Assembly: GCA_965237855.1 (NCBI GenBank) | Contig: CBDEGK010000004.1 | Coordinates: 744,001-808,000, forward strand | Reading direction: 5' to 3' | Source: CBDEGK01 sp965237855 | Lineage (GTDB): Bacteria > Pseudomonadota > Gammaproteobacteria > Pseudomonadales > Halieaceae | Length of the DNA stretch: 64,000 bases | In this document: positions 44,830 through 54,922 of the stretch, piece after piece | Position numbering within the stretch: the stretch's first letter is position 1 | Layout of the letters: each line of letters opens with the position of its first letter | Translations under genes and position numbers: made by a program | The notes under the pieces: generated by a model | Seen by the model: only the letters and a program-made list of their open reading frames with translations | Databases searched by the model: none | Told to the model about the DNA's origin: nothing

Positions 44830-45567
44830 ATGACGCCAGACAGTAACCACAACCAGTTGCGAGTGCTGGTGGTTGAAGATGATGCCGACATCGCCAGGCT
44901 GGTGATGCTGCACCTGGAGGATATCAATGCCCAGGTGATGCACTGTGCCGACGGCGTGTCAGCCGTGGAGGAGGCCTTCGAGGGCTGCTGGGATCTGATC
45001 ATCCTCGACCTGAAACTACCCGGCATTGGCGGCCTGGAAATCTGCCGCAAACTCCGCGACCAAGGTAATCAGACTCCCATCCTGATGATGACTGCCAAGA
45101 CCAGCGAGCTCGACCGGGTGCTGGGGCTGGAACTGGGGGCCGATGATTACGTCACCAAACCGTTTTCCCCGATAGAACTGGTGGCACGGGTAAAGGCCAT
45201 CCTGCGCAGGGCTGCACGACAGGTTCGCGAGGAAGGCACTGCCAGCCAGGACGAATTACTCAACTGCGGCCCACTGACGATCAGCACACTGCGCAGAGAG
45301 GTCAGATGTAGTGACCAGCTTATCGAGCTCACCTCGCGAGAGTTTGACCTGTTGCTGCACTTCGCGCGCCACCCCGGCCAGGTGTTCAAGCGCTCCGAGC
45401 TACTGGACCAGGTGTGGGGCTATGGTCACGAGGGTTACGAACATACCGTTAATTCCCACATCAATCGCCTGCGAGCCAAGATAGAAAACGACCCCGCCTC
45501 CCCGTCGCACATCCTTACTGTCTGGGGCGTGGGTTATAAGTTTGCCAAGTTGGTAGCGCCGACATGA
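44830..45567 (+). CDS. OmpR/PhoB family response regulator
   Basis: A 245-residue regulator from ATG 44830, which GGAAAG precedes by 7 bases. The receiver domain has VLVVEDDADIARL, phospho-Asp in LIILDLKLPGIGG and lysine in YVTKPFSP; the winged helix ends LTVWGVGYKFAK. Its stop overlaps the kinase start by 4 bases (ATGA). It lies in one unit with the spondin genes and quinoprotein, and the tandem repeat at 43230 is a candidate binding site. Confidence 0.9.
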   Translation: MTPDSNHNQLRVLVVEDDADIARLVMLHLEDINAQVMHCADGVSAVEEAFEGCWDLIILDLKLPGIGGLEICRKLRDQGNQTPILMMTAKTSELDRVLGLELGADDYVTKPFSPIELVARVKAILRRAARQVREEGTASQDELLNCGPLTISTLRREVRCSDQLIELTSREFDLLLHFARHPGQVFKRSELLDQVWGYGHEGYEHTVNSHINRLRAKIENDPASPSHILTVWGVGYKFAKLVAPT

Positions 45568-47024
45568 TAGGCAAACTCTATCTCAGGCTGAGCCTCGCCA
45601 TGCTCTGCATGTTTATTGTGCTCGGCGTAGCGCTGATCCTGATTAGCCGCCATACCAGTGAGCTGTACTCCCTGGAGATAACCCAGCGAATCAATCGTGA
45701 TATTGCCTTGCACGCAGCCGAGGACATGCCGCTGCTGCAAGACGGCGTGGTAAACGATCGAGCCTTGAAAGATCTCGCGCACCACGTCATGTTCATCAAC
45801 CCGATCGTGGAGGTCTACCTGCTTGATATAGAAGGCCGGGTACTATCCCACGCCCTGCCCTATGAGACGGTATTGCTGGACCGTGTGGATATGACGCCAT
45901 TGCGGCAATTCATGGCAGAGGATGCCCAGCTACCGATTTTTGGCCAGGACCCACGCACACCCGGCGAAGATAAGGTTTTCTCTGTCTCTCCGATCACCGA
46001 GCAAGGCCAGCCGGTTGCCTACCTCTATACGGTGCTCAACGGCAAGAGCCATGATTCACTGCGCGAATCCCTGGGCAACAGCTACATACTCAGCACGGCT
46101 GCCAGCGCCATCTCTGGCAGCCTGCTGTTGGCCGGACTCGCCGGGATGATTATCTTCGCGCTGCTAACACGGCGCCTGCAGAAGTTGATTCACTCAGTGC
46201 GCGTCTATCGAAAGGGCAGCTTCAGGGGGGAGATCGATCTACCTCAATCGTCCCATCGCCAGGATGAGGTTGATGAACTCAGCGACGCGATCCTGGCCAT
46301 GGGTGAGAGGATTGAAACCCAGTTTGCCGCGCTGCAGGAAGTGGACAACACTCGCCGAGAACTTATCGCCAATGTTTCGCATGATCTACGCACTCCCCTG
46401 GCCTCCATGCAGGGCTATCTCGAGACCATCCTGGCCAAGGACAAGACGCTGGATGACAAGGATCGACACCACTACCTCGAAGTAGCCTACAAACACAGCC
46501 GGCGCTTAAACCAACTGATCGGCGAGCTGTTTGATCTGGCCAAACTGGAATCCGGCACGATGCAGCCCAACTGGGAGTCCTTTCCGCTCATGGAGCTGGT
46601 ACAAGATCTGGTTCAGGACTACGAACTACAGGCCCGGGAGAGAAGCATTACCCTCTCGGCCCAGTGCACCGAGCTGGAAATGAGCGTATACGCCGATATT
46701 GCGCTTATACACCGTGTCCTGGAAAACCTGCTGCAAAACGCCCTGCGTCACACCCGCGCTGGTGGTGAAATCGTGATGAGTGTGCATCGCGATGACAACA
46801 AGGTATGGGTAGAAGTCATCGACAACGGCGAGGGAATTGCCTCCCACGAAATACCCCACATTTTCGATCGTTTCTACCGTCCGGACAACAGCACCGACAA
46901 CCAGACAGGCCTTGGCCTGGCCATCGTAAAACGGATACTGGACCTGCATTTTTCGCAAGTGGACGTAGTAAGTAAACCAAACAGCGGTACCGCGTTTAAA
47001 TTCTGGCTCCCCCAGCCAGCTTGA
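45564..47024 (+). CDS. Sensor histidine kinase
   Basis: A 486-residue membrane kinase: first helix near residues 6-28, a periplasmic sensor part to about 175, second helix near 177-198, HAMP-like linker, HisKA with LIANVSHDLRTPLASMQGYL (His near 273), and HATPase with NLLQNALRHT, DNGEGI and TGLGLAIVKRI. It is translationally coupled to the response regulator. The signal is not evident; the neighbouring envelope proteins suggest an extracytoplasmic cue. Confidence 0.9.
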   Translation: MIGKLYLRLSLAMLCMFIVLGVALILISRHTSELYSLEITQRINRDIALHAAEDMPLLQDGVVNDRALKDLAHHVMFINPIVEVYLLDIEGRVLSHALPYETVLLDRVDMTPLRQFMAEDAQLPIFGQDPRTPGEDKVFSVSPITEQGQPVAYLYTVLNGKSHDSLRESLGNSYILSTAASAISGSLLLAGLAGMIIFALLTRRLQKLIHSVRVYRKGSFRGEIDLPQSSHRQDEVDELSDAILAMGERIETQFAALQEVDNTRRELIANVSHDLRTPLASMQGYLETILAKDKTLDDKDRHHYLEVAYKHSRRLNQLIGELFDLAKLESGTMQPNWESFPLMELVQDLVQDYELQARERSITLSAQCTELEMSVYADIALIHRVLENLLQNALRHTRAGGEIVMSVHRDDNKVWVEVIDNGEGIASHEIPHIFDRFYRPDNSTDNQTGLGLAIVKRILDLHFSQVDVVSKPNSGTAFKFWLPQPA

Positions 47025-47068
47025 GCGTGTAAACTCATTTGCAGAGTGAAACCAGCGAGTGAATCCAC

Positions 47069-49042
47069 ATGTACTTTCCGCACCTTCTATTGGCAGCGTT
47101 CTTCGGCCTGCTTCTAACTGCTTGCGATAAACCAGTTACCGTTGATTTCGACGGACCGAGTGCCGATTGGCCCAACTACGGCGGCGCCGCTGGTGGTGGC
47201 CATTATTCCGATGCCACACAAATTAGTCCTGACAACGTGCACGCCCTGGAAAAAGCCTGGGAGTATCGCTCGGGTCACTTGCGCCGCTACGGCGAACGCA
47301 TGGCTACCTACCCCAATGGACACGAATTTCCCGCCATGGGCAGTGGCTGGCAGCTGACCCCATTAATGGTCAACGACAAGCTGTATGGCTGCAGTGTATT
47401 CAACAAGATGTTCGCCCTCGACCCGGCCACCGGCGAGGAAATCTGGAGTCATGACCCCGGAGTCGACATCGACAAGGAGCTGATGATCAATTGCCGCGGC
47501 GTCAGTAGCTGGGAAGATACGAACTCCAGCGGACACTGTAGTCACCGTATTTTTATGGGCACCATGGACGGCCGCTTATTGGCCCGGGATGGAGAAACCG
47601 GCGCAGCCTGCGAGGACTTTGGTGATGCAGGTACTGTCGATCTCAAGCAGGGCATCGGCGAGCACAAGGAGCGGGATTATGGCAGCCTGTCGCCAGCGGC
47701 CATTATCGGCGACAAGTTGATTATCGGCGCCGCCGTGCTGGATCGCATTCACGACAATATGCCCAGTGGCGTGGTGCGCGCCTATGATGTGCGCAGCGGT
47801 GAACTACTGTGGTTCTGGGACCCGATTCCGCCGGGCCAGGAACCGGCACGGGATAGCGACGGCAACCCTACCTATACCCGCGGCAGCTCTAACGTCTGGT
47901 CTATTATCTCAGTCGATGAAGAACGCGACCTTGTATTTCTACCCACCGGCAACACCTCCACCGACTTTTACGGCGGGCAGCGAGACAACTCAGATTATTA
48001 CTCCAGTTCCGTGGTGGCGCTGAAGGCCAGCACTGGCGAGATGGTGTGGCACTTTCAAATGGTGCACCACGATATCTGGGACTATGACACCCCGGCCCAA
48101 CCGGCCCTGTTTGATTTTGAACGCGACGGCGAGATCATCCCAGCACTGGCTCAGCCCACCAAGATGGGATTGTTGTTTTTACTCAACCGCGAGACCGGTG
48201 AGCCCCTGTTCCCAGTCGAAGAGCGTCCGGTTCCCCAGGTTGGGCAAGTAACCGGCGAGTACCTGTCGCCAACCCAACCCTTTCCGACCAAGCCGCCACC
48301 CCTGCACCCCCACAAACTAATGCCCGAAGAGGCCTGGGGTGTTACCGCTTATGATATCAATGCCTGCCGCGACAAAATTGCCAGCTTGCGAAATGAGGGT
48401 ATCTACACGCCCCCCTCCATTGAGGGCAGTGTTTTTTATCCCAGCGACTTTGGTGGCAACAACTGGGACACGCCGGCTATCGATCTCGACCGCAATATCG
48501 CCGTACTCAATACACGACGGGTTCCGGCGGTTCTACAGTTGGTACCACGGGAACAGTGTGTGGGTGAAAAAGGCGGACTGGCGCCGCAAATGGGCACCCC
48601 CTATTGCATGAACTTTGAACCGATACTTTCGCCCTTTGGCGCACCCTGTAATCCACCACCCTGGGGCACGCTCACGGCGGTAGACTTGAATGCCGGCGAG
48701 ATTCTCTGGGAAGTGCCGCTCGGCACCTTGGAGAACATGGCACCGTGGCCCGTATCCCTAATGAAGGGCTCACCCAATATTGGTGGGCCCGCCGTCACCG
48801 CCAGCGGATTAGTGTTTATCGCCGGCACGCCGGATCAATATATACGCGCGTTTTCGACCACGAGCGGGGAGGAATTATGGAAAGCGCCATTACCAACTGG
48901 CGGGCACGCAACGCCGATGACCTACCGTGCCGGGCCTGCTAAGAAGCAATACGTGGTAATTACAGCTGGCGGCCATTTTGGCATGGCCGCCTATGGGCAG
49001 GAGCCCAGCGATCATCTGATCGCCTTCGCCTTACCGGATTAA
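47069..49042 (+). CDS. PQQ-dependent quinoprotein dehydrogenase, lipoprotein
   Basis: A 657-residue eight-bladed quinoprotein with a lipoprotein signal ending LLTAC. It opens with DWPNYGGAAGGGHYSDATQI, typical of the membrane glucose dehydrogenase branch, and includes WHFQMVHHDIWDYDTPAQPAL and the C-terminal GGHATPMTYR segment. Unlike the protein at 33897-36035 it has no heme motif, and it lacks the membrane anchor helices of Gcd. A sugar or polyol substrate is likely but unproven. It follows the kinase gene by 44 bases and may be a target of that system. Confidence 0.87.
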   Translation: MYFPHLLLAAFFGLLLTACDKPVTVDFDGPSADWPNYGGAAGGGHYSDATQISPDNVHALEKAWEYRSGHLRRYGERMATYPNGHEFPAMGSGWQLTPLMVNDKLYGCSVFNKMFALDPATGEEIWSHDPGVDIDKELMINCRGVSSWEDTNSSGHCSHRIFMGTMDGRLLARDGETGAACEDFGDAGTVDLKQGIGEHKERDYGSLSPAAIIGDKLIIGAAVLDRIHDNMPSGVVRAYDVRSGELLWFWDPIPPGQEPARDSDGNPTYTRGSSNVWSIISVDEERDLVFLPTGNTSTDFYGGQRDNSDYYSSSVVALKASTGEMVWHFQMVHHDIWDYDTPAQPALFDFERDGEIIPALAQPTKMGLLFLLNRETGEPLFPVEERPVPQVGQVTGEYLSPTQPFPTKPPPLHPHKLMPEEAWGVTAYDINACRDKIASLRNEGIYTPPSIEGSVFYPSDFGGNNWDTPAIDLDRNIAVLNTRRVPAVLQLVPREQCVGEKGGLAPQMGTPYCMNFEPILSPFGAPCNPPPWGTLTAVDLNAGEILWEVPLGTLENMAPWPVSLMKGSPNIGGPAVTASGLVFIAGTPDQYIRAFSTTSGEELWKAPLPTGGHATPMTYRAGPAKKQYVVITAGGHFGMAAYGQEPSDHLIAFALPD

Positions 49043-49215
49043 CCCTTGTTGCTGATGGTGATGTGCTTGCGGGCCGCCGAACTGGGCTGGCCGCTCACAC
49101 CGCGGGGAATTTCCTGAACCTTGCCACCGGACTTCAGATACTCTGCGACCTGGCCGGCAATGGATTCACTGGTTTCTGCTTGTGCCGCGGGGGCACGACG
49201 ACGTGATGCTGCCAT
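49039..49215 (-). CDS. Small conserved-looking protein
   Basis: A 58-residue frame from ATG 49215: a basic N-terminus (MAASRRRAP), a helix (SIAGQVAEYLKSGGKV), QEIPRGVSGQ and a basic C-terminus. The GGKVQEIPRGVSG segment resembles a motif I have seen in many small gammaproteobacterial proteins of unknown function. It overlaps the end of the quinoprotein gene by 4 bases on the opposite strand. Confidence 0.55.
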   Translation of the reverse strand: MAASRRRAPAAQAETSESIAGQVAEYLKSGGKVQEIPRGVSGQPSSAARKHITISNKG

Positions 49216-49320
49216 AAAATTACTTATTTCTATGTTTTAAAAACGGGCGAGCAGTGTACACGAAAATCAAAGCATTTGCTTTAATAACCTGCCTATAACT
49301 TGCGAATCCACCTTCGGCCT

Positions 49321-49788
49321 TCAATGTAGGTCTCTCGCAGTGAGAACGCGAACTCCCAGCAGTATTGGTGCAAACAACCAGGGCAGGTTAAACAGCAAGT
49401 AGTACGCCGTGTTATCGGGCGGATGCGGCCCGAGAAAGGTCTGCACAAAATAGTAGAACATATTGGTGACACCCGCCGAGGCGTAGATCAAACCCACCGG
49501 CAGCAGCCACTTGCGTTGCTTTATCAAGCCGTACACTACAAAGCAGAGAATGGGTGACTGGAAGAAACCGTCGAACAAGGTGGCTGCAATCAGGTTGGGC
49601 GGTGGATCCAGATGCGCGCCCTCCTCCTCGATAGCCCATCCGTGCAGCCACTGCAATGGCGGCCAAGGGCTGTCGGCGGATACCGGCACACCCAGGCCTT
49701 CGGGTAGGCTGAACAGGAAGCCATAAGTTATGGAGACGGCGAAAAATAGAATCAGGGCACAATCCAGTGGCCGACTCCAGATACTCAT
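49321..49788 (-). CDS. EXPERA-like four-helix membrane protein
   Basis: A 155-residue protein with four membrane segments (near residues 9-27, 60-80, 86-108 and 122-143). The layout, with RPLDCALILFFAVSITYGF first and later YASAGVTNMFYYF, resembles the EXPERA domain of sterol isomerases, TMEM97 and TM6SF2. No catalytic residues can be confirmed. ATG 49788 overlaps the stop of the gene upstream by 4 bases, so the pair is co-translated. Confidence 0.55.
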   Translation of the reverse strand: MSIWSRPLDCALILFFAVSITYGFLFSLPEGLGVPVSADSPWPPLQWLHGWAIEEEGAHLDPPPNLIAATLFDGFFQSPILCFVVYGLIKQRKWLLPVGLIYASAGVTNMFYYFVQTFLGPHPPDNTAYYLLFNLPWLFAPILLGVRVLTARDLH

Positions 49789-50255
49789 AGACCCAGAATT
49801 CCGCGCAAGCAAGCGGAGCTGGTTTCCTCCAACATCGAACAGCGTTGCAAAGATTCGGCAAGCGACTCTGCTGTGTTCTCGTCAATCATGCCACGCCAGG
49901 CTGCGGCGCCCTGTAATTCCGCATCCGCCTGGATAGCCAACTGGTTCTCTACCGGCATATTGGAAAACACGGAATAGTAAGCGTCGCGAGCGGCGGGCAG
50001 TGATTTCTCAATATCCGCCTGCATGGCATCATCAATCGGGAACAGACCCTGCACGATATCCGCGATTTCGTCTTCGCGCTGCGAGCACCCCAGCAGAGCG
50101 CTCTTGTGTTCAGGCATCATATCCGCCCACTCGCGATAGCGTTGCGCCGCACCGCGCTCCAGCAAGGCCAGAAAGTTCGGAATAGCCTGCTCGGGCACAG
50201 CCAGGATAAACGGTGCCAGTAGCTCACCAAAATTGGGGGTTTCAGTTTCAGACAT
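49785..50255 (-). CDS. Hypothetical helical protein
   Basis: A 156-residue mostly helical soluble protein that I do not recognise. It starts at ATG 50255 with GGAG 6 bases upstream. Features are FILAVPEQAIPNFLALLERG, a cysteine in LLGCSQREDEIAD and a C-terminal pair of cysteines (RCSMLEETSSACL). It lies between the TonB receptor and the EXPERA-like gene on one strand, perhaps one operon with 33 bases to the receptor. Confidence 0.6.
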   Translation of the reverse strand: MSETETPNFGELLAPFILAVPEQAIPNFLALLERGAAQRYREWADMMPEHKSALLGCSQREDEIADIVQGLFPIDDAMQADIEKSLPAARDAYYSVFSNMPVENQLAIQADAELQGAAAWRGMIDENTAESLAESLQRCSMLEETSSACLRGILGL

Positions 50256-50288
50256 CAGCAACTCCATTCCCGGCCTTAACAGTAGACA

Positions 50289-52597
50289 TCAATTTGTCCG
50301 ATAGTTCAGGGTCAGACCATAGGTGAGCGGCGGTGCATTGATGCCGGAAAACCCGCCCAGTACCGGTGTATCGAAACCGATGACAAAGTATTCCTCGTCC
50401 AGCAGGTTGCGGCCCCACAGGGTCACTTCCCACTTGCTGTCCGGTCCCTTGATACCGAGGCGCGCATTCACCATGTGCGTCTCTTCCTGCAGCAGGTTCT
50501 CATCCAGATCCTGGGCCATATAAAACTCATCAGTATAGTTGTATTCAAGCCGCGCAAACCAACTCATGTCGCTGCTCGCAAAGCTGTCGCCCAGTTGCAC
50601 AAAGTTACTTACAGTCCACTTCGGCGCATTGTCCAGAGCCTCGCCCGTCAGGTCCTGCACGCACTCAGGGAGGACGAAGGGGCTACCGCCGGTGATTGCG
50701 AATAACTGGGCAGCGGTACACTCCCCGGTTTCAAAATCTGAATAGGTGGCGTCGTTGTAACCCAGGGCTATGCCGAGGGTGACTATGGCATTGGGTACAT
50801 AGACCAGGTCCATCTCTACGCCTTTGCTCTCCATGGAACCGGCGTTACGAACTGTGATGTTGGCACCGTCAAAACCCTGGGCCTGGAAATCGTCGTAGTC
50901 GACGAGAAACACCGTACCATTCAACTGCAGGCGACGATCCAGCCAGGTGCCTTTCCAGCCCAACTCATAGTTACGCGAACGCTCATCCTCGAACTCTCCG
51001 GGCACACCGACCGCGGTGCGCAATTGGTTAAAGCCGCCGGACTTGAAACCCTGGCTGGCACTGGCGTAAAACATCAGGCCCTCGCGTGCGAACCAGGACA
51101 GGGCGATCGACGGCGAGAAATCCGAGCCGCTGCGTTGGTCATCTGCATAGGAATCGGGGCCAGCAATGGGGGGCGCATCAATGCCCAGCGGATTGGTCGG
51201 CCTGGCAACCTGGGTACCTTCGCGACTCTTATCTTCATAGGTGATGCGGGCGCCCAGCGTTAACTTCCAGTCTTCGGTAATGCTCCAGTTGGTCTGCCCA
51301 AACATCGCGTAGCTGGTGGTTTCGTGGTTGTTGGTGTCGTAGTTGATACTGCCATCTGGGAGGAACAGGCCGAAGGCAAACAATCCGCCGGTCAGCTCGG
51401 TAAAACCATTACTGTTGGCGGTATCCATGGTGGAATCGAAGTAGTAGAGACCCACCTGGTAGTCCCATTTCTCACCCACGGGTGAGGTGATGCGAAACTC
51501 ACTGGAAAACTGGTCCAGGTCTACATCGGTATCGGTAATGATTGCGTCGTAGTGGGAAAAATCGCCATCAAAGGCACTGTAAGACTCATAACCCCGGTAA
51601 GCGTTAATCCAGGTTAGACTGATTTCATTGTCCAGGTCTTTCACCCATTCGGCCGACAGCCCGTAAACCTTTACCTCATTAATAAATTCAGAGTCGGAAG
51701 AAACCTTGTGATCGAAAGGATCCGGGTTTTGCTCATAGGGAATGCCGGTGGCGTCTGCGAAGACATCGATGGGTAGACCCAGTGAAGAGCCATCCCCAAT
51801 ATAGTCAATGGTATCCGGCGAACAGCAATTGGTGTCGGCGTCAGAATAATCCAGGGTAACCGTCAGCTCGCCGTAGTCTTTCATATTGAAGTAGGTGCGT
51901 AGCTTGGCGCCGGCGCGCTCTACATTATTAATTTCTTCATCGGTCCAGGTATTGGTATCAATGCCATCCCGTTTTACGTAGTAACCGGAAAGCCGGGCCG
52001 CATGCCCGCTATCCCCCAGCGGGAAATTCACCATGCCGCGAATTTCGCGAGCATCATAATTGCCCAGCACGCCTTCGATCTCAGCCTCGAACATCTCAGA
52101 CGGTGCCTTGGAAATGATATTCAGTGCGCCTGCCGCAGTATTCTTGCCGTACAGCGTGCCCTGCGGGCCCCGTAATACCCCTCTACCCGCGCGATGTCCA
52201 TCAGGTCGGCCACACTCATGCCGGCCCGACCCTGGTATACACCATCAATAAACACGCCAACACTGGGATCAATACCGGCATTGGAACCGACCGAGCCGAT
52301 GCCGCGTATGCGAATGGAGGTGGAGCGGGTATCGATTACCGGAGAGACTCGCAGACTGGGCGTGTATTGGTCCAGTTGCTTCAGACTGGTGGTACCGCTG
52401 TTCTTGAAAAACTCCTCAGTAAAAGCCGCAACGGATATGGCAACATCTTGAAGATTTTCTTCTCGACGATTGGCAGTAACAATCACTTCTTCCAGTTCGA
52501 CCACTTCTTCAGCTGAATCAATCTTGTCGGTTTGAGCAATCAACAGCTGACTAAAGCCTGCGCACCCAATAACCGCTAGCGCGAGTATTTTTTTCAT
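50289..52597 (-). pseudogene. TonB-dependent receptor with a frameshift in the plug domain
   Basis: The N-terminal part (52597-52121) has a signal peptide, a TonB-box-like EEVVELEEVIVTANRREE and the plug up to DIARVEG. The rest (from about 52160 down to 50289) continues the family in another frame: barrel strands such as YQVGLYYFDSTMD, FSPSIALSWFAREGLMFYAS and a C-terminal YGLTLNYRTN. Near 52180 the sequence GTA GAG GGG TAT should read GTA GAG GTA TTA CGG GGC (VEVLRGPQGTLYG), so two extra bases are present. Either the gene is dead or this is a sequencing error. The receptor type is that of large catabolic substrates or sideromycin-like ligands; ligand unknown. Confidence 0.85.
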
Positions 52598-52683
52598 GAG
52601 TCCCTCTTTATTTGAATTCCGCAACACTCTACCCGAGTGATCGCAGATCTCTTTTGGATAAATATCTTATTGTTGTTATCAAC

Positions 52684-53301
52684 TTAGTTGGCGCCAAGGC
52701 CTTCAAAAATGGAAGCCATAACGAATTCTTTCAATTGGTCCATCGTGTATTTGTCATTCACCAGGTTGCTGATGCGGTTGTCGTTGGCCAGGCTGACGAA
52801 ACCATGCACCGTGGATACGATGAAAATTGCCTGCAACATCGGATCACCCGCTTTAACCACACCCAACTGCTGGCACATGCGAATGTCGTCCATCATTTGC
52901 TCGAAGGAGGATGTGCTGGTGTGCTGTAACGATTCCTGCCCGCTGGAACTGATCAGGTCGCCACTGAACATGACCCGATAATAGGCGGGGTATTCCATCG
53001 CAAAGTCGAAATAGGCCATGCCGCTGGCGGCAAACTGATCGAGCGGATCATTGCCGGCATCGCGCTTGGCCTGCTGCATGGTTTCATACATGAGGTCAAA
53101 GCCTTGCTCGACCACCGCCAGGATCAGGTCATCCTTGTCTTCGAAGTGCCGATATGGTGCCGCGTGAGAAACACCGGCGCGACGCGCCACCTCGCGAATC
53201 GTCAGCCCCTGGGGGCCCGTATCCTCGATAATTGTCAGGGCAGATGCCAGCAGCGCCGTACGTAGATCGCCGTGGTGATAGGCCTGTTTCAGCGCCGTCA
53301 C
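52684..53301 (-). CDS. TetR family regulator
   Basis: A 205-residue TetR-type regulator with a canonical N-terminal domain (GPQGLTIREVARRAGVSHAAPYRHFEDKDDL) and a C-terminal dimerisation domain containing FDFAMEYPAYYRVMF, a segment of the TetR_C_33-like group. It is divergent from the carotenoid oxygenase gene; the 27-bp palindrome lies between the two. Either it or an unrelated transposition event explains that repeat. Confidence 0.88.
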   Translation of the reverse strand: MTALKQAYHHGDLRTALLASALTIIEDTGPQGLTIREVARRAGVSHAAPYRHFEDKDDLILAVVEQGFDLMYETMQQAKRDAGNDPLDQFAASGMAYFDFAMEYPAYYRVMFSGDLISSSGQESLQHTSTSSFEQMMDDIRMCQQLGVVKAGDPMLQAIFIVSTVHGFVSLANDNRISNLVNDKYTMDQLKEFVMASIFEGLGAN

Positions 53302-53404
53302 AGTTATACCTTTATCGTGATGATGGGCTCAGTCTACGCTATAACGCATCAAATGTTTATATTGTAAACTTCAATTTTGCCTGCTATGTTACCGATGTAA
53401 ACAC

Positions 53405-53466
53405 TAGATATCAAGGGGCCAGACCTCTTGAAATTAAGATCAAGAGGTCTGGCCCCTTGATATCTA
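53405..53466. repeat. Perfect 27-bp inverted repeat
   Basis: Bases 53405-53431 and 53440-53466 are exact reverse complements with an 8-base spacer. The core GGGGCCAGACC / GGTCTGGCCCC is similar to palindromes associated with REP-type mobile repeats and RAYT transposases, which I recall as GGTCTGGCCCC-like. It ends 33 bases before the carotenoid oxygenase start codon, so it could affect transcription or mRNA stability as well. No transposase is present nearby. Confidence 0.75.
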
Positions 53467-53499
53467 AGTACTTGATAACGCATATAAAAGAGGTAAACC

Positions 53500-54918
53500 A
53501 TGACCCAGGCACTACCCGAAAACCGCTTCCTTGAGGGCTGTTTCGCCCCCATCGACGAGGAATACACTCACGCGGAGCTGAAAATCACCGGCGAGGTGCC
53601 GCGCGACCTGAATGGCAGCTTTTACCGCAACGGTCCCAACGTGAAATTTGCCCCCCGCGGCGACTACCACCTGTTTGCGGGTGACGGCATGACGCACGCC
53701 TTCCATATCGAAGACGGCAAGGTCGGCTATCGCAATCGCTGGATCGAAACGGCCAAGTTCAGGATGGAAAACGAGCTCGGGCGTTGTGTGGTCAATCCCA
53801 TGAACCCCTTCGACTGCGAAGATGGCTACCTGGACTTTGTGTTGACCGATAAAGACGGCCTCGCCAACACCGCCTGTGTCTGGCACGGCGGCAGAATGCT
53901 GATCCTGGAAGAAGGTCATCAACCCTTCGAGGTAGACCCGCTCACACTTGAGGCAAAAGGCACCTACAACTTCAATGACAAGTTAACCACGGCCATGACC
54001 GCCCACCCCAAGCTCGATCCCGTCAGCGGGGAAATGATTTTCTTCGCCTACATGGGATCCGGCCCCTTTGAGTCGGATGTAGCCCTGCACAAGGTCAATA
54101 AAGAGGGTGTGCTGACTGAATCCCACACCATCCCCACTGACTATCCCGCCATGGTTCACGATTTTGTGGTCACCGAGAACTACATCATCTTTCCGATCTT
54201 CCCACTCACCGGCAGCATGGATCGCGCCATGAAGGGAGAGTCGCCCTTTATGTGGGAACCGGAGAAAGGCGCCAAGGTCGGTGTACTGCCGCGCCACGGT
54301 GGTACCGCTGCGGACGTGCGCTGGATTGAATGCGATCCCTTCTTCGTCTTCCACTATTTGAATGGCTTCGACAAAGACGGCGTCATCACCCTGGATGGCT
54401 GTCAGTTCGAGCATGCACCCCTGTTCCCGGATGCCTCTGGCGAAATGATGCCAGATGCAGAGCCCTTCCTGAGCCGCTGGAATATCGACATGAACGATGC
54501 CAGCGCCCGGGTCAAGAGTGATCGCATTGATGACGTGCCTTCAGAATTCCCGCAAGTGGATCCACGCTACGCCATGCGCGAGCACAAGGTAGGCTTCTAT
54601 ACCAATCCCGACAGTGATGATGGTGAGATGTACAACTGTGTCGGTCGCTTTGATTTGAGTAACAACAGCGCCGAGCGTTATTCATTTGGGCCTCGCGAGA
54701 CCACGTTCACCTCGGAGGCGATTTTCGTGCCCAAGCATGACAACGCCGTTGAGGGCGAAGGCTACATGTTGTCGGTAGTGACAGATTTACCCACTGACAC
54801 CAGTGCCCTGGCCATTCTCGATGCCGAGAATGTCAGCGCCGGTCCGCTGGCCGTCGCGCAACTGGAAAACCGTATACCGGTTGGTTTTCACGGTGGCTGG
54901 CGACCCGCCGAGGGCTAA
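53500..54918 (+). CDS. Carotenoid cleavage oxygenase family protein
   Basis: A 472-residue protein of the RPE65/lignostilbene dioxygenase family, seven-bladed with an iron held by four histidines. These are visible in HAFHIEDG or TAHPKLD (first two), MVHDFVVTENY, FFVFHYLNGF and the final FHGGW. The opening NGSFYRNGPNVKF is diagnostic. Substrates can be apocarotenoids or stilbenes; the desaturase and aromatic-like enzymes nearby do not decide between them. A ribosome site (AGAGG) lies just upstream. Confidence 0.9.
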   Translation: MTQALPENRFLEGCFAPIDEEYTHAELKITGEVPRDLNGSFYRNGPNVKFAPRGDYHLFAGDGMTHAFHIEDGKVGYRNRWIETAKFRMENELGRCVVNPMNPFDCEDGYLDFVLTDKDGLANTACVWHGGRMLILEEGHQPFEVDPLTLEAKGTYNFNDKLTTAMTAHPKLDPVSGEMIFFAYMGSGPFESDVALHKVNKEGVLTESHTIPTDYPAMVHDFVVTENYIIFPIFPLTGSMDRAMKGESPFMWEPEKGAKVGVLPRHGGTAADVRWIECDPFFVFHYLNGFDKDGVITLDGCQFEHAPLFPDASGEMMPDAEPFLSRWNIDMNDASARVKSDRIDDVPSEFPQVDPRYAMREHKVGFYTNPDSDDGEMYNCVGRFDLSNNSAERYSFGPRETTFTSEAIFVPKHDNAVEGEGYMLSVVTDLPTDTSALAILDAENVSAGPLAVAQLENRIPVGFHGGWRPAEG

Positions 54919-54922
54919 CAGT

